DNA of 64,000 nucleotides, from the NCBI RefSeq assembly GCF_023715415.1, contig NZ_JAMBOB010000001.1:1-64000 (forward strand), in the 5' to 3' direction. Below are positions 40,033 to 48,076 of this stretch, one piece after another (the stretch's first letter is position 1; each line of letters opens with the position of its first letter). The position numbers and the translations under genes are program-made. Under the pieces are notes generated by a model. The model was not told where the DNA came from. It saw nothing but the letters and a program-made list of their open reading frames with translations, and made no database searches. Origin of the DNA: Neobacillus niacini. GTDB taxonomy: Bacteria; Bacillota; Bacilli; Bacillales; Cytobacillaceae.

Positions 40033-40719
40033 TCATTTAAAATAGTTTGGATACTTTTCTTTTAATACAGCTTTTTCAAATACCACTACTTGTAAATGCT
40101 CTGTTATTACCTTTTCTACTAAATCTACGTCCCTGCTTTTAATAAGGTTGAAAATCTGTTCATGCTGATTAATGATAAAATCCCACTTCATCCCTAAGGA
40201 TGTACGTAAAGCTCTTACTCTATTAAAGTGAGTGTTCATCTGCTGCAAAATTGCCCATGTTCTACTTTTCTTACAACCGTCAAAAAGAATTTGATGAAAC
40301 TGGTCGTCTAATTCATATAGCCTGGTAAAATTTTTCTTTTCATCGAATAGTTTCTGCATGGTAATATTGGTTTCTAATTGGATAAAATAATCCTCTGGAA
40401 ACTGTTCACAAGCAAGCCGAACAATTCCTCTTTCAATATTTTCCCTCATAAACCTTGCTTCTTCTACCTGATCTAAATTAATCCTTGAAACAAACGTTCC
40501 TCTTTGAGGATATATTTCCAAAAGTTCTTCTTGCTCTAGTTTTAGAAAAGCTTCCCTTATCGGTGTTCTGCTGACTTGTAATGTTTCACCTATATCCTTT
40601 TCAGAAATCTTTCTTCCAGGTTCGAGTTCTAATTTTAAGATTTGGGTCTTAATAGCAGTATAAACATGTTCCCTGATAGACCTTTTATTATTTATATTTG
40701 TTTCCGCTAATAGTTTCAT
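40033..40719 (-). CDS. GntR-family regulator (FCD subfamily)
   Basis: A 228-residue repressor type. N-terminal winged helix (about 12-78; ISEKDIGETLQVSRTPIREAFLKLEQEELL) and a C-terminal FCD helical bundle (LDDQFHQILFDGC with metal/ligand His). It is the first gene of the operon with two oxidoreductases and an importer; ligands of FCD regulators are usually the pathway's sugar acids. Dyads with ACTAGTAT at 41160 and 33829 are candidate operators. RBS AGAGGTG. Confidence 0.93.
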   Translation of the reverse strand: MKLLAETNINNKRSIREHVYTAIKTQILKLELEPGRKISEKDIGETLQVSRTPIREAFLKLEQEELLEIYPQRGTFVSRINLDQVEEARFMRENIERGIVRLACEQFPEDYFIQLETNITMQKLFDEKKNFTRLYELDDQFHQILFDGCKKSRTWAILQQMNTHFNRVRALRTSLGMKWDFIINQHEQIFNLIKSRDVDLVEKVITEHLQVVVFEKAVLKEKYPNYFK

Positions 40720-40770
40720 GCTTCACCTCTAATAGACTATCCATTCATATCAGTAATGCCTATACCGAAA

Positions 40771-40880
40771 TCATCCTTTTAGTCCATGAGTAGCAATTCC
40801 CTCTACATAACGCTGGAAAATCAAAAGATAATGAATACTGGGCAACCGACAAAATTGTCATTGCAATCAAATTACCATAC
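40771..40880 (-). pseudogene. Remnant of an ABC sugar permease C-terminus
   Basis: Two frames together give the end of a CUT1 (MalG-type) permease: GNLIAMTILSV in one frame (about 40846-40880) and LPSIHYLLIFQRYVEGIATHGLKG in another, ending at a TGA (40771-40773). The last part closely matches the usual EGIATHGLKG tail. A frameshift separates them and nothing upstream completes the gene, so it is a decayed fragment. Confidence 0.75.
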
Positions 40881-40889
40881 ATGATTCAT

Positions 40890-41159
40890 CTACGGTGGAT
40901 GAGTTTTTCCATCAAATAAATCAAGAACGGTGTTGTACCAAGAAAGCTTTGTAACATTAGTGGTATGAATGTATTTACTAAATTTATTTTTTGAAAAATA
41001 ATGTACTGCGCCAATCATGACAACCTGTGCCGGAAGCCAGTTATGTACTTCACCAATAACCCATCTACTAGCTAGTATTGCGCCCCTTCTCACCCCCAAA
41101 TAGTTGATACCGCTTACAAACACTTGGTAAAAAATACTTATGTAAAGTATTTAAATCAC
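40890..41159 (-). other. Intergenic stretch with a doubtful 77-codon frame
   Basis: An open frame of 77 codons (41123 to 40890) lacks a convincing ribosome binding site and resembles no family I know. It sits directly upstream of the permease remnant and may be further decayed coding DNA. Confidence 0.3.
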
Positions 41160-41182
41160 ACTAGTATAACTAATATACTAGT
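41160..41182 (-). promoter_or_regulatory. Dyad ACTAGTAT-N7-ATACTAGT upstream of the GntR operon
   Basis: A perfect 8-bp inverted repeat with a 7-bp spacer. Its half site is contained in the ATACTAGTAT palindrome at 33829. A likely operator, perhaps of the nearby GntR; the 400-bp distance to the gene start is large, so its target promoter is uncertain. Confidence 0.4.
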
Positions 41183-41327
41183 ACACCTAGGATTATATAA
41201 TTTTTATTCACCTATTTCAACAAAATAATTAGAATATTTTATTTTTACTGATAATTCTACAAAAATAGTAATTATATTCTAAAATTCGACATTTTTTATT
41301 CAACTAGTTGCAAAAAATGCAAAAATA

Positions 41328-41351
41328 AGCTGCCCAACAATTTGAGCAGCT
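41328..41351 (-). terminator. Hairpin terminator after the PhoX-like gene
   Basis: Stem AGCTGC / GCAGCT followed on the - strand by TTATTTTTGCATTTTTT. It lies about 85 bp past the stop at 41435. Confidence 0.6.
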
Positions 41352-41434
41352 AGTTAAATAACCTATATAATTTATAAAAACATCAATGTGATCAAAACGA
41401 AATCAAAAAGTTACGTTTATTTGATTTCCCTAAA

Positions 41435-42868
41435 TTAGATTAATTGCACACCATGGCGCTCAAATGCTGCCGCTTCTAAAATGGACATACCTTGTTCCTC
41501 GGCAGCCTTAGCCACTTTATCTGAAACTTGTGGTGCTAGGTTCGCAGGAGCAGCATAGGACATTTCCCTTGCACGTGCAGAGTTTCTGCGTTGGAATGGT
41601 CCCCAAATGGCAAAGGTTTTGCCTGGGCTTTGAATATTAACAAACAGTGTGTTTCCATCAGGTGAGAAGGTAGGGCCAGCCAATTCAGAATCACTTAGTC
41701 GGTTAGCGGCAAAAGGATAGACTTTGCCTTCAGGGGTAATTCCCATCAATCGATCTTGGCCAGAACCATCTTCTGCATACCAAAGGTCACCCCATGGAGT
41801 CATGCAGATATTATCTGGATATTCCATTTCTCGTGCATCATTGCCCTCATAGAAAAGCTCCAATGTATTAGTGTGAGGAATATAACGGTATACGCGTCCA
41901 AGTTTTTTATCACCGGCAGAGGTGTCGTCGAACCAGAAAACACCCTCTTGGAAGAACGCTCCTTCTAGTCTACTAAATTCAATGCAGCCTTGTGCCTTAG
42001 CATCTTCGCGGCACAAATGAGGATCTAGTTCCTTCCAAACAATCTTATATGTTTGTCCTGTTTTAAATGTACTTGCTGATGGATCCGTGACCGCTTCAAT
42101 CGCCGCCGCATAAAGCTTACCGCCTTTTTGTAGTGCGCCTGGTTTTTGGCTTAAGTCATTTGGAATAAAACGGTAAAGGTAACTTGGGCTTGCATCCTCC
42201 GTTAAATATACATATCCTGTCGCTGGGTCAATCGCACAGGCTTCGTGGGAAAAGCGGCCCATTTCCTTGATTGGAGTTCTGGACATTTCGTTCTCCGGCT
42301 GGGTCGGATCTACTTCAAATACATATCCGTGTGTTGCGGAACGTGTTTCTTCACAAGTCAGCCAAGTACCCCAAGGTGTTGCTCCGCCAGCACAATTTCG
42401 AATCGTACCAGAAGAGGTAACATATTCATCCATAACTTCTCGGTTTGCTCCTACAACTAAAGCCGTTGTACCACCTTTGGCTGCCGCATCATAAGGATTG
42501 CTACCAAAAGCTGCGCCTGCCCCTAATTCATGGTTACGTACAAGAATGGTCGTATTTTTAGGTCCCTCGAAAGCTGCCATCCCATCAAAGGCTCCCGGAA
42601 TTTTTGCCCCGTTTGACATCAGCTCTCCCTCTTTGGAGATAATTTTGTAATGAAACCCTTGTGGAAGATCGAGAATTCCATTTGGATCCGGAACCAAAGG
42701 ACCATATCCGCCAAAACCGCTGGCAGGATTATTCGTACTATCCGCAAATGCTTTCGAACCGAGTGCTAACACACCAGTTGATCCAAGAGTAAGAGCAAGT
42801 GTACCCATTCCTCCTGCTTTTAAAAAGTCTCTTCTGTTTAAGCCATTTTTAGAAGTTTCATTATTCAT
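41435..42868 (-). CDS. Tat-exported PhoX-like (DUF839) phosphatase-family protein
   Basis: The 477-residue protein belongs to the DUF839/PhoX family of metal-dependent (Ca/Fe) alkaline phosphatases. A twin-arginine signal, NRRDFLKAGG (residues 11-20), is followed by a hydrophobic stretch ending near ALGSKAFA, so it is exported folded. Strand-repeat propeller features: FEGPKNTTILVRNHELG, TCEETRSATHGYVFEVDP and GRFSHEACAID. RBS GGAGAG. Catalysis cannot be confirmed because the family also contains non-phosphatase members. It is monocistronic. Confidence 0.85.
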   Translation of the reverse strand: MNNETSKNGLNRRDFLKAGGMGTLALTLGSTGVLALGSKAFADSTNNPASGFGGYGPLVPDPNGILDLPQGFHYKIISKEGELMSNGAKIPGAFDGMAAFEGPKNTTILVRNHELGAGAAFGSNPYDAAAKGGTTALVVGANREVMDEYVTSSGTIRNCAGGATPWGTWLTCEETRSATHGYVFEVDPTQPENEMSRTPIKEMGRFSHEACAIDPATGYVYLTEDASPSYLYRFIPNDLSQKPGALQKGGKLYAAAIEAVTDPSASTFKTGQTYKIVWKELDPHLCREDAKAQGCIEFSRLEGAFFQEGVFWFDDTSAGDKKLGRVYRYIPHTNTLELFYEGNDAREMEYPDNICMTPWGDLWYAEDGSGQDRLMGITPEGKVYPFAANRLSDSELAGPTFSPDGNTLFVNIQSPGKTFAIWGPFQRRNSARAREMSYAAPANLAPQVSDKVAKAAEEQGMSILEAAAFERHGVQLI

Positions 42869-42949
42869 TCACTATCTCTCCTCAATTATGTATATTTTGA
42901 ATCTAGTAATAGATTAATTGAGAAATTTTAAGAAAAGATAGGATTTATG

Positions 42950-42966
42950 TAAATATTCAGTAAACA
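42950..42966 (-). promoter_or_regulatory. Possible Pho-box-like repeat upstream of the PhoX-like gene
   Basis: On the - strand, TTTACT and TTTACA are spaced by 5 bp (an 11-bp period), as in PhoP binding repeats (TTAACA-like). Only two of the usual four repeats are present, so this is weak. Confidence 0.3.
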
Positions 42967-43018
42967 ATTGATGAAGAATTGTAAAAAATACATTTTGGTA
43001 TTTATCAACTCAGAGTGC

Positions 43019-43219
43019 TTATTCTTTTTCTGTTATGTACCATCCATCAGGCTTTTTCTCTATATGGAATACATCTTCATCGAATTTTTTTCGGAGCATT
43101 CTATATTCTTCATTTTCTATTTTAATTTTGGCTACTATGACTTTTTTTAACGTTATTTCAGGTTTCTTGACTTCGATTACCAAATCATTAATCATAAAAA
43201 ACGTTCGTTGATATCTCAT
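43019..43219 (-). CDS. Small hypothetical protein (66 aa)
   Basis: A highly charged (Lys/Glu) strand-rich protein without membrane or signal sequences. It is not recognised. ATG 43219 (MRYQRTFFM) is preferred to the in-frame GTG 43243 because AGGAGAGG lies within that extension, 9 nt before the ATG. It sits between the PhoX-like gene and a membrane protein, both on the same strand. Confidence 0.5.
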   Translation of the reverse strand: MRYQRTFFMINDLVIEVKKPEITLKKVIVAKIKIENEEYRMLRKKFDEDVFHIEKKPDGWYITEKE

Positions 43220-43352
43220 ACTCCACTTCCTCTCCTGTTTCACTACAAATACAAATAAACGTTTCTTTAATTCTATTATATTTTCATTCTTATTATTATC
43301 TAATTATAAAAAATACACGTTCATACTAACTTGACATACAGGGGCAGTCACT

Positions 43353-43390
43353 AAAAAACCGCACAAGTGAAATCCACTGTGCGTTTTTTT
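43353..43390. terminator. Terminator after the 226-aa membrane protein
   Basis: Stem CGCACA(A)GTG / CACTGTGCG, with one bulge and flanking A6 and T7 runs. It is suited to the - strand gene ending at 43413 and usable on the + strand as well. Confidence 0.75.
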
Positions 43391-43412
43391 AGATCGCGTC
43401 TAGAAAGAACAC

Positions 43413-44093
43413 TTACTCTTCCCTACCAAATCGAAGGTTCAAAATAAACCCATATATAATCATGAAAATCATAATCCCTATCGATTGAAGGGTTCCTACC
43501 ATTGTTTTAATCGCGAAACTTCCACTTAGTTTATCCTTATAAATAATAATATAATGACCATCTGCAGAGTTTGCTATGACTAGCAGAATCCAGCTAAGGA
43601 CTATTAGCAGAGTACCCAGTCCAAACAAAATAGGACGCAATTTACTTTTATCCAAATAGATTAAGAGATTAGCTATTAGGAAGCCGAGGACTGCTGCAGC
43701 AACATAAACCCACCATAAAGATTCAGCACCAACTTTAACTAACAAAACCATATACTGAATTGTAAAGCCCAAACTTAATAAAAAAATGGGAACACTATAA
43801 AAACAGGATATAATAAATTCGCTTTTGTCCATTACCATTAATATGAGAAAAACAATGGTACTCGGAATTCCAATGACCCAGAGTATAAATGCCAATTCAA
43901 ATACTGGGTTCGCATAGCTCTCCTTTAAGGGAAGCTCCACGACCCCATGAAAAGTTTCCCCATCTAAATGCCCCACCATCATATACCAGCCTAAAATCAG
44001 TACGACGAAAAAACAGCCAAATAGCATTAGTACCGCACCGAACGTACCCGTTTCCTTCTTCCTTGATTTACGTTTTTGTTTCTTTTTACTCAA
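43413..44093 (-). CDS. Hypothetical membrane protein (226 aa)
   Basis: Seven or so hydrophobic helices, with a short basic cytoplasmic N-terminus (KKKQKRKSRKK). First helix about 20-40, then FELAFILWVIGIPSTIVFLIL, SCFYSVPIFLLSLGF, a further three helices, and a final helix near the C-terminus. Not recognised as a transporter family. The start appears to be TTG 44093 after a modest GGTGTGAAGA. It has its own terminator. Confidence 0.55.
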   Translation of the reverse strand: MSKKKQKRKSRKKETGTFGAVLMLFGCFFVVLILGWYMMVGHLDGETFHGVVELPLKESYANPVFELAFILWVIGIPSTIVFLILMVMDKSEFIISCFYSVPIFLLSLGFTIQYMVLLVKVGAESLWWVYVAAAVLGFLIANLLIYLDKSKLRPILFGLGTLLIVLSWILLVIANSADGHYIIIYKDKLSGSFAIKTMVGTLQSIGIMIFMIIYGFILNLRFGREE

Positions 44094-44272
44094 TCTTCAC
44101 ACCAACTTTTTCAGACTACCTATAAACATTAACAAAAAAACAAGAGCAAAATAAGGGAATTCCCTACTAATTTTTTAATTTTTGATAATTTAATATTCTT
44201 ACTATTGTTTTTATTCAAAAAGTATTCTATAATACTTTTCATTACAAAAATTCAAAGTCAGAGGTGAAAAAA

Positions 44273-45244
44273 ATGAAAGTTTTAGAGAAAGTAAGCCAAT
44301 TCGCCGGTAGTACCTTTGCCGTATGGGTGCTATTATTTGCAGCCCTTTCGTTTTTTTGGCCATCCGCATTTACGTGGATAGCACCACATATTTCCCTCCT
44401 TTTAGGGATTATTATGTTTGGAATGGGACTAACATTGTCTGCAGGAGATTTTAAAGAAGTTTTTAGACGTCCAAAGGATGTGGCGATTGGAGTTGTTGGT
44501 CAATTTTTAATCATGCCTGTTCTTGCTTTTTTACTTGCAAAAGGATTACAATTACCTCCTGAAATTGCTGTAGGAGTCATTTTAGTAGGTTGCTGTCCGG
44601 GGGGGACTTCATCAAATGTTATGACTTTCTTGGCGAAAGGTGATGTTCCTCTAAGTGTAACCATTACCTCAGTGACAACACTACTAGCACCTGTGGTAAC
44701 ACCAGCACTTATTTTATTACTTGCAAGCGAATGGATTCCTGTAGATCCAGGTAGCCTATTTGTTTCTATTGTTAAAATTGTGATAGTACCTATTGTCCTA
44801 GGGCTAATCATTAAGAAATTATTTAATCGTCAAGCACAGGCAAGTGTAAAGGTCCTTCCGCTTGTATCCATTATCGGAATTGTTGCGATTGTAACCGCAG
44901 TAGTATCTGTTAACCAACAAAATATTGCTAAAACAGGGTTAATCATTTTTGCTGTTGTTGTCCTACATAATGTCCTTGGCTATTTATTAGGCTATTCCTT
45001 TGGAAAGTTATTTAAGATGGATTTATCGAAGAAAAAGGCAGTTGCAATTGAAGTTGGAATGCAAAATTCTGGCTTAGGTGCTGCCATTGCTTCCGCACAT
45101 TTCTCACCATTATCTGCTGTACCAAGTGCTATTTTCAGTGTTTGGCATAATATATCTGGCCCAATATTAGCGACCCTATTTAATCGGATGGATAACAATA
45201 AATCGCTCGATGTGGATTCGAAAAATTCACACGTAACAAACTAG
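44273..45244 (+). CDS. Bile-acid:sodium symporter (BASS) family transporter
   Basis: A 323-residue integral membrane protein of the ASBT/SBF fold with about nine or ten helices. Na+-site regions are visible (VGCCPGGTSSNVMTFLAKGD, and VGMQNSGLGAAIAS near residue 260-275). Bacterial BASS members carry organic anions such as pantoate or keto acids. ATG 44273 is taken rather than GTG 44264, because GAGGTG overlaps the latter and is correctly spaced for the former. It is monocistronic and ends near a large hairpin. Confidence 0.88.
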   Translation: MKVLEKVSQFAGSTFAVWVLLFAALSFFWPSAFTWIAPHISLLLGIIMFGMGLTLSAGDFKEVFRRPKDVAIGVVGQFLIMPVLAFLLAKGLQLPPEIAVGVILVGCCPGGTSSNVMTFLAKGDVPLSVTITSVTTLLAPVVTPALILLLASEWIPVDPGSLFVSIVKIVIVPIVLGLIIKKLFNRQAQASVKVLPLVSIIGIVAIVTAVVSVNQQNIAKTGLIIFAVVVLHNVLGYLLGYSFGKLFKMDLSKKKAVAIEVGMQNSGLGAAIASAHFSPLSAVPSAIFSVWHNISGPILATLFNRMDNNKSLDVDSKNSHVTN

Positions 45245-45272
45245 ATAACCACACCTTCATTGTTGGATGTGA

Positions 45273-45288
45273 CCATGGGGACGGTTCT
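45273..45288. repeat. Copy of the AGAACCGTCCCCATGG dispersed repeat
   Basis: CCATGGGGACGGTTCT is an exact inverted copy of the 16 bp at 129-144 near the window start. GGGGACGGTTCT-type motifs are common dispersed intergenic repeats in Bacillaceae. The gap from 45245 to 45636 holds no gene that I can support. Confidence 0.55.
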
Positions 45289-45388
45289 GTCGGTCTTTAG
45301 TTTGCTCTAAGGAAAAGAAAATTGGCATGAGAACCTTCCCCTCTTTTCTCAAAGAAATGTAATACACGATGCACTTACTTAACGTTTC

Positions 45389-45452
45389 GAAAAAAGCAAA
45401 AAAGCTGACCAGGTGAACGAATGTCAACCTGCTTAGCTTTTTTGCTTTTTTC
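45389..45452. terminator. Long bidirectional hairpin terminator
   Basis: An 18-bp stem of GAAAAAAGCAAAAAAGCT and its complement, with an inner CAGGT/ACCTG stem. It lies about 150 bp downstream of the BASS gene and has A/T-rich arms on both strands. Confidence 0.75.
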
Positions 45453-45660
45453 ACATTTAATACTATTAATTTTAGATTTCTTTCGTTAAGGTACGCTTCT
45501 GGAACGGTCTATGGAATTCTATCCAATACCAAGAAGTGTTTTAGACTTTCAAAATAAGTTTTGCTAGAATTGTAACATGTAACATGGTTTATACACACAC
45601 TAAGCAATTCTATCATTAGAAATAATAATAGTCTCCTTGACAGTAGGATGGGTTAATGGA

Positions 45661-46389
45661 ATGAAAAGAAAATTTGCAATAAGCGATATACATGGACAAT
45701 ATAAACCAATGGTTACTTTACTTGATGCTGTAAAATTTAATCCTAAAGTAGATCAGTTGGTATTGATTGGGGATTTGATCGACCGGGGCCCTGACTCCGT
45801 AGAAGTAATCAAGTTTGTAAAGAAATTACAGGAACAGAATCCTGAAAATATCTTTGTTGTCTTAGGAAATCACGAGATTATGATGAGACAGTATATTTTC
45901 GGCGGGAAAAGTCATACATGGCTCCTATACGGAGGACTCAAAGTTATTGAAGAAATGAAAACTCATTTTAATGGAATAACGGAACGCAATGAGCATCTTG
46001 TCTGGCTTGCAAATCTCCCTCTCATCCATAGCGACGAAGAATTCTTTTATGTTCATGCGGGTATTGACTTGTCTCGAGATATAACCAAACAGCATGAGGA
46101 TTGTACGTTTATGGATATAGCTGATATGTACACCGTCAATAAGGATGCCTTAAAAATAGCAATTGGGAATCGCCTGATGATCCACGGCCATACCACTTAT
46201 TCATGTGTCTATCGTGCTGGCAATTTTATATCATGTGACACAGGAGCTTCAGTCCTGCCTGAAGGTAAACTTTCTCTCATCAATCTCACAAATCAAACAT
46301 ACTACTGTAACAATACCTATTCTACCGAGGTTCTAACTTTTCCAATTCATGAAATGAATATAAGGGAGAGACTTAACGTAAGAGAATAG
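45661..46389 (+). CDS. Metallophosphoesterase (PrpE-like protein phosphatase)
   Basis: A 243-residue enzyme of the calcineurin-like/PPP family. Metal-site motifs in order: SDIHGQY (about 7), GDLIDRGPDS (about 38-47), LGNHEIMMR (about 70), HAGIDLS (about 133) and IHGHTTY (about 174). Such enzymes are bacterial Ser/Thr phosphatases or dinucleoside polyphosphatases. ATG 45661 is preferred over the in-frame TTG 45637; the TAGGATGGG before it is a moderate Shine-Dalgarno. No partner genes. Confidence 0.88.
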   Translation: MKRKFAISDIHGQYKPMVTLLDAVKFNPKVDQLVLIGDLIDRGPDSVEVIKFVKKLQEQNPENIFVVLGNHEIMMRQYIFGGKSHTWLLYGGLKVIEEMKTHFNGITERNEHLVWLANLPLIHSDEEFFYVHAGIDLSRDITKQHEDCTFMDIADMYTVNKDALKIAIGNRLMIHGHTTYSCVYRAGNFISCDTGASVLPEGKLSLINLTNQTYYCNNTYSTEVLTFPIHEMNIRERLNVRE

Positions 46390-46489
46390 ATAGAAATATT
46401 CTTCAGAAGCCTTAGTTATTTCTTCAAAATAAAAAGACCATGTTTAATATTTGGTCTTTACAAGATTCATTTATTTGACTAGATTGGCG

Positions 46490-46885
46490 GGACTGCGTTG
46501 GAATCTAACCCACCAGTCCGGCAGCACATAAGGGAAAAACACACATGGTGGTTGGGGTTAGGATTAAAAGCCATTAAACGAGGTTACAGGGTCTCCTTTA
46601 TAACAATGGGAGACATGGTCCAAACCTTGAAAACCATGGACATAACGAGGAAATCCAAAACTAGGATTAAGAGAATTAAAGAATCGCAATTAGTCATTAT
46701 TGATGATTTGATGTACGCCGCGATGGATTGTAGGGAACCAATTTATTTTTCCAATTGATTAAGGAATTGTACAACAATTCATCGATTATATTAACTTCCA
46801 ACAAGTTCCCCAAAAGAATGGACCAAGCTCTTAGATGACGTAGGTGTTGCGAAGGCTATCTTGGATCGTTTATACATTATGTTTC
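46490..46885 (+). pseudogene. Decayed istB (IS21-family ATPase) fragment
   Basis: Clear IstB remains in at least three frames. Near the P-loop, GGGAAAAACACACATG corresponds to GKTH followed by GLGLKAIKRGYRV. Then comes SKTRIKRIKESQLVIIDDL (Walker B). After it, LFFQLIKELYNNSSIILTSN and SPKEWTKLLDDVGVAKAILD lie in shifted frames. Several frameshifts and no istA partner show an old, dead insertion. Confidence 0.8.
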
Positions 46886-46897
46886 CCCTATGATATC

Positions 46898-47800
46898 CTA
46901 TCCTAAAAAATATAGTATTATTGGAATTGATACTAAACTAATTAATGTTGTAACTAATGTTGTATACGCAACTAAATTTGGTTTCGTCTTAAATTGTACT
47001 GCTAAAAGTGTCGTATTGGCTGCAATTGGCATCGCAGCTAATAGTATAAAAACATTTTTAACCATATGATTTACAGGCATAAAGCTGACCAATAATGCAA
47101 TTACAATAGGTGAGACTATCATTCGAATCATTGTTGTGGAGGTTACATATTTCATTTCAAATTGCTGTGATTTTATTTCTGCTAATTGCATCCCCAGTAG
47201 CAAGGTCATTGTCGGAATGGCAGCTGATCCGATTAAACGTATACCCTCAATAATCGATGTTGGTATTGTTAAATGCGTAATTTGAAACAATACTCCAAGT
47301 ATTACCCCATAAAGGATGGGCATTTTCAATACGTTTAGAAGAGCTTCCTTAACTGTAGTCGATTTTTCACTGCCAAAGGATGCGATAAAAATCCCTATTG
47401 TATTAATCAATAATGTCTGTATAACCATCGTAATTATGGCATAATCAAATGCATTTGCCCCGAAAGCAAACAGAATTACCGGAGCCCCAAAATTCCCCAT
47501 ATTAGGAAAAGCAGTTCCTAGGAGCATAGCAGACAAACTAGCTCTATCGGCCTTTAAGATTTTGCCTACAATAATTGTAATAAGTATTAAAACGATAATA
47601 AGTACAATATTAAACAAAACCATATAAACATAATCTTTATTAAATTTATTCGTATAAAAGGTATTGAAAGTTAAAAAAGGCATCATAAGATATATGGCCA
47701 TCGTTGAAATAGATTTTATGTCTAACTTTAGTAACTTTTGTCCTATAAAACCTGTTCCAAAGATAAGAAATACAGGTAATACGATTAAAATAAACTGCAC
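46898..47800 (-). CDS. AEC-family transporter (auxin efflux carrier-like)
   Basis: A 300-residue membrane protein with about ten helices (two five-helix halves). Typical first half VFLIFGTGFIGQKLLKLDIK, ... FPNMGNFGAPVILFAFG; second half IRLIGSAAIPTMTLLLGMQLA. AEC carriers export or import organic acids such as malate, lactate or malonate. The start is GTG 47800 after AAGGAG. It lies 275 bp past the KGSA dehydrogenase, on the same strand, beyond a possible terminator, so it may or may not be part of that operon. Confidence 0.88.
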   Translation of the reverse strand: MQFILIVLPVFLIFGTGFIGQKLLKLDIKSISTMAIYLMMPFLTFNTFYTNKFNKDYVYMVLFNIVLIIVLILITIIVGKILKADRASLSAMLLGTAFPNMGNFGAPVILFAFGANAFDYAIITMVIQTLLINTIGIFIASFGSEKSTTVKEALLNVLKMPILYGVILGVLFQITHLTIPTSIIEGIRLIGSAAIPTMTLLLGMQLAEIKSQQFEMKYVTSTTMIRMIVSPIVIALLVSFMPVNHMVKNVFILLAAMPIAANTTLLAVQFKTKPNLVAYTTLVTTLISLVSIPIILYFLG

Positions 47801-48045
47801 AACTAAAAGCTCCTTCCCAAGAACAAATCCTACATAAAAAAAAATCCCTTACCATCGGGTTGCAAGAAGCGGTACGGTGGTAAATTGAAATATCCGGTTC
47901 GCCAATCGTTATTTATGATTTCATTGAAATACTTCTGAATGAGCTAAATGTAATAGGATTGACATAAGAAGTAGTAGCTCAAGCTATTTTTGGAATTTCT
48001 TTTTCCATGTTCGCACAAATCAGATAAAAAACAATTGGTTGATGC
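47801..48045. other. Intergenic region with traces of decayed coding sequence
   Basis: No intact gene. The + strand frame at about 47882-48015 reads SGSPIVIYDFIEILLNELN, then a stop and EVVAQAIFGISFSMFAQI, which looks like real but broken protein; the family is not recognised. Confidence 0.3.
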
Positions 48046-48066
48046 GGGGAGGGAAGAACCCTCCCC
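48046..48066 (-). terminator. Hairpin after the KGSA dehydrogenase gene
   Basis: 8-bp stem GGGGAGGG / CCCTCCCC with a 5-nt loop, directly past the stop at 48077. On the - strand a T run (TTTTTT) lies about 15 nt beyond, so termination is possible but not classical. Confidence 0.5.
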
Positions 48067-48076
48067 CTTGTCTCCC

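Noticed and set aside
40890..41123. 77-codon frame upstream of the permease remnant
   Set aside because: No ribosome binding site and no recognisable family; treated as non-coding or decayed.
45257..45454. 65-codon - strand frame near the BASS gene
   Set aside because: It overlaps a terminator hairpin whose A/T runs produce the Lys-rich start, and it has no good start signal.
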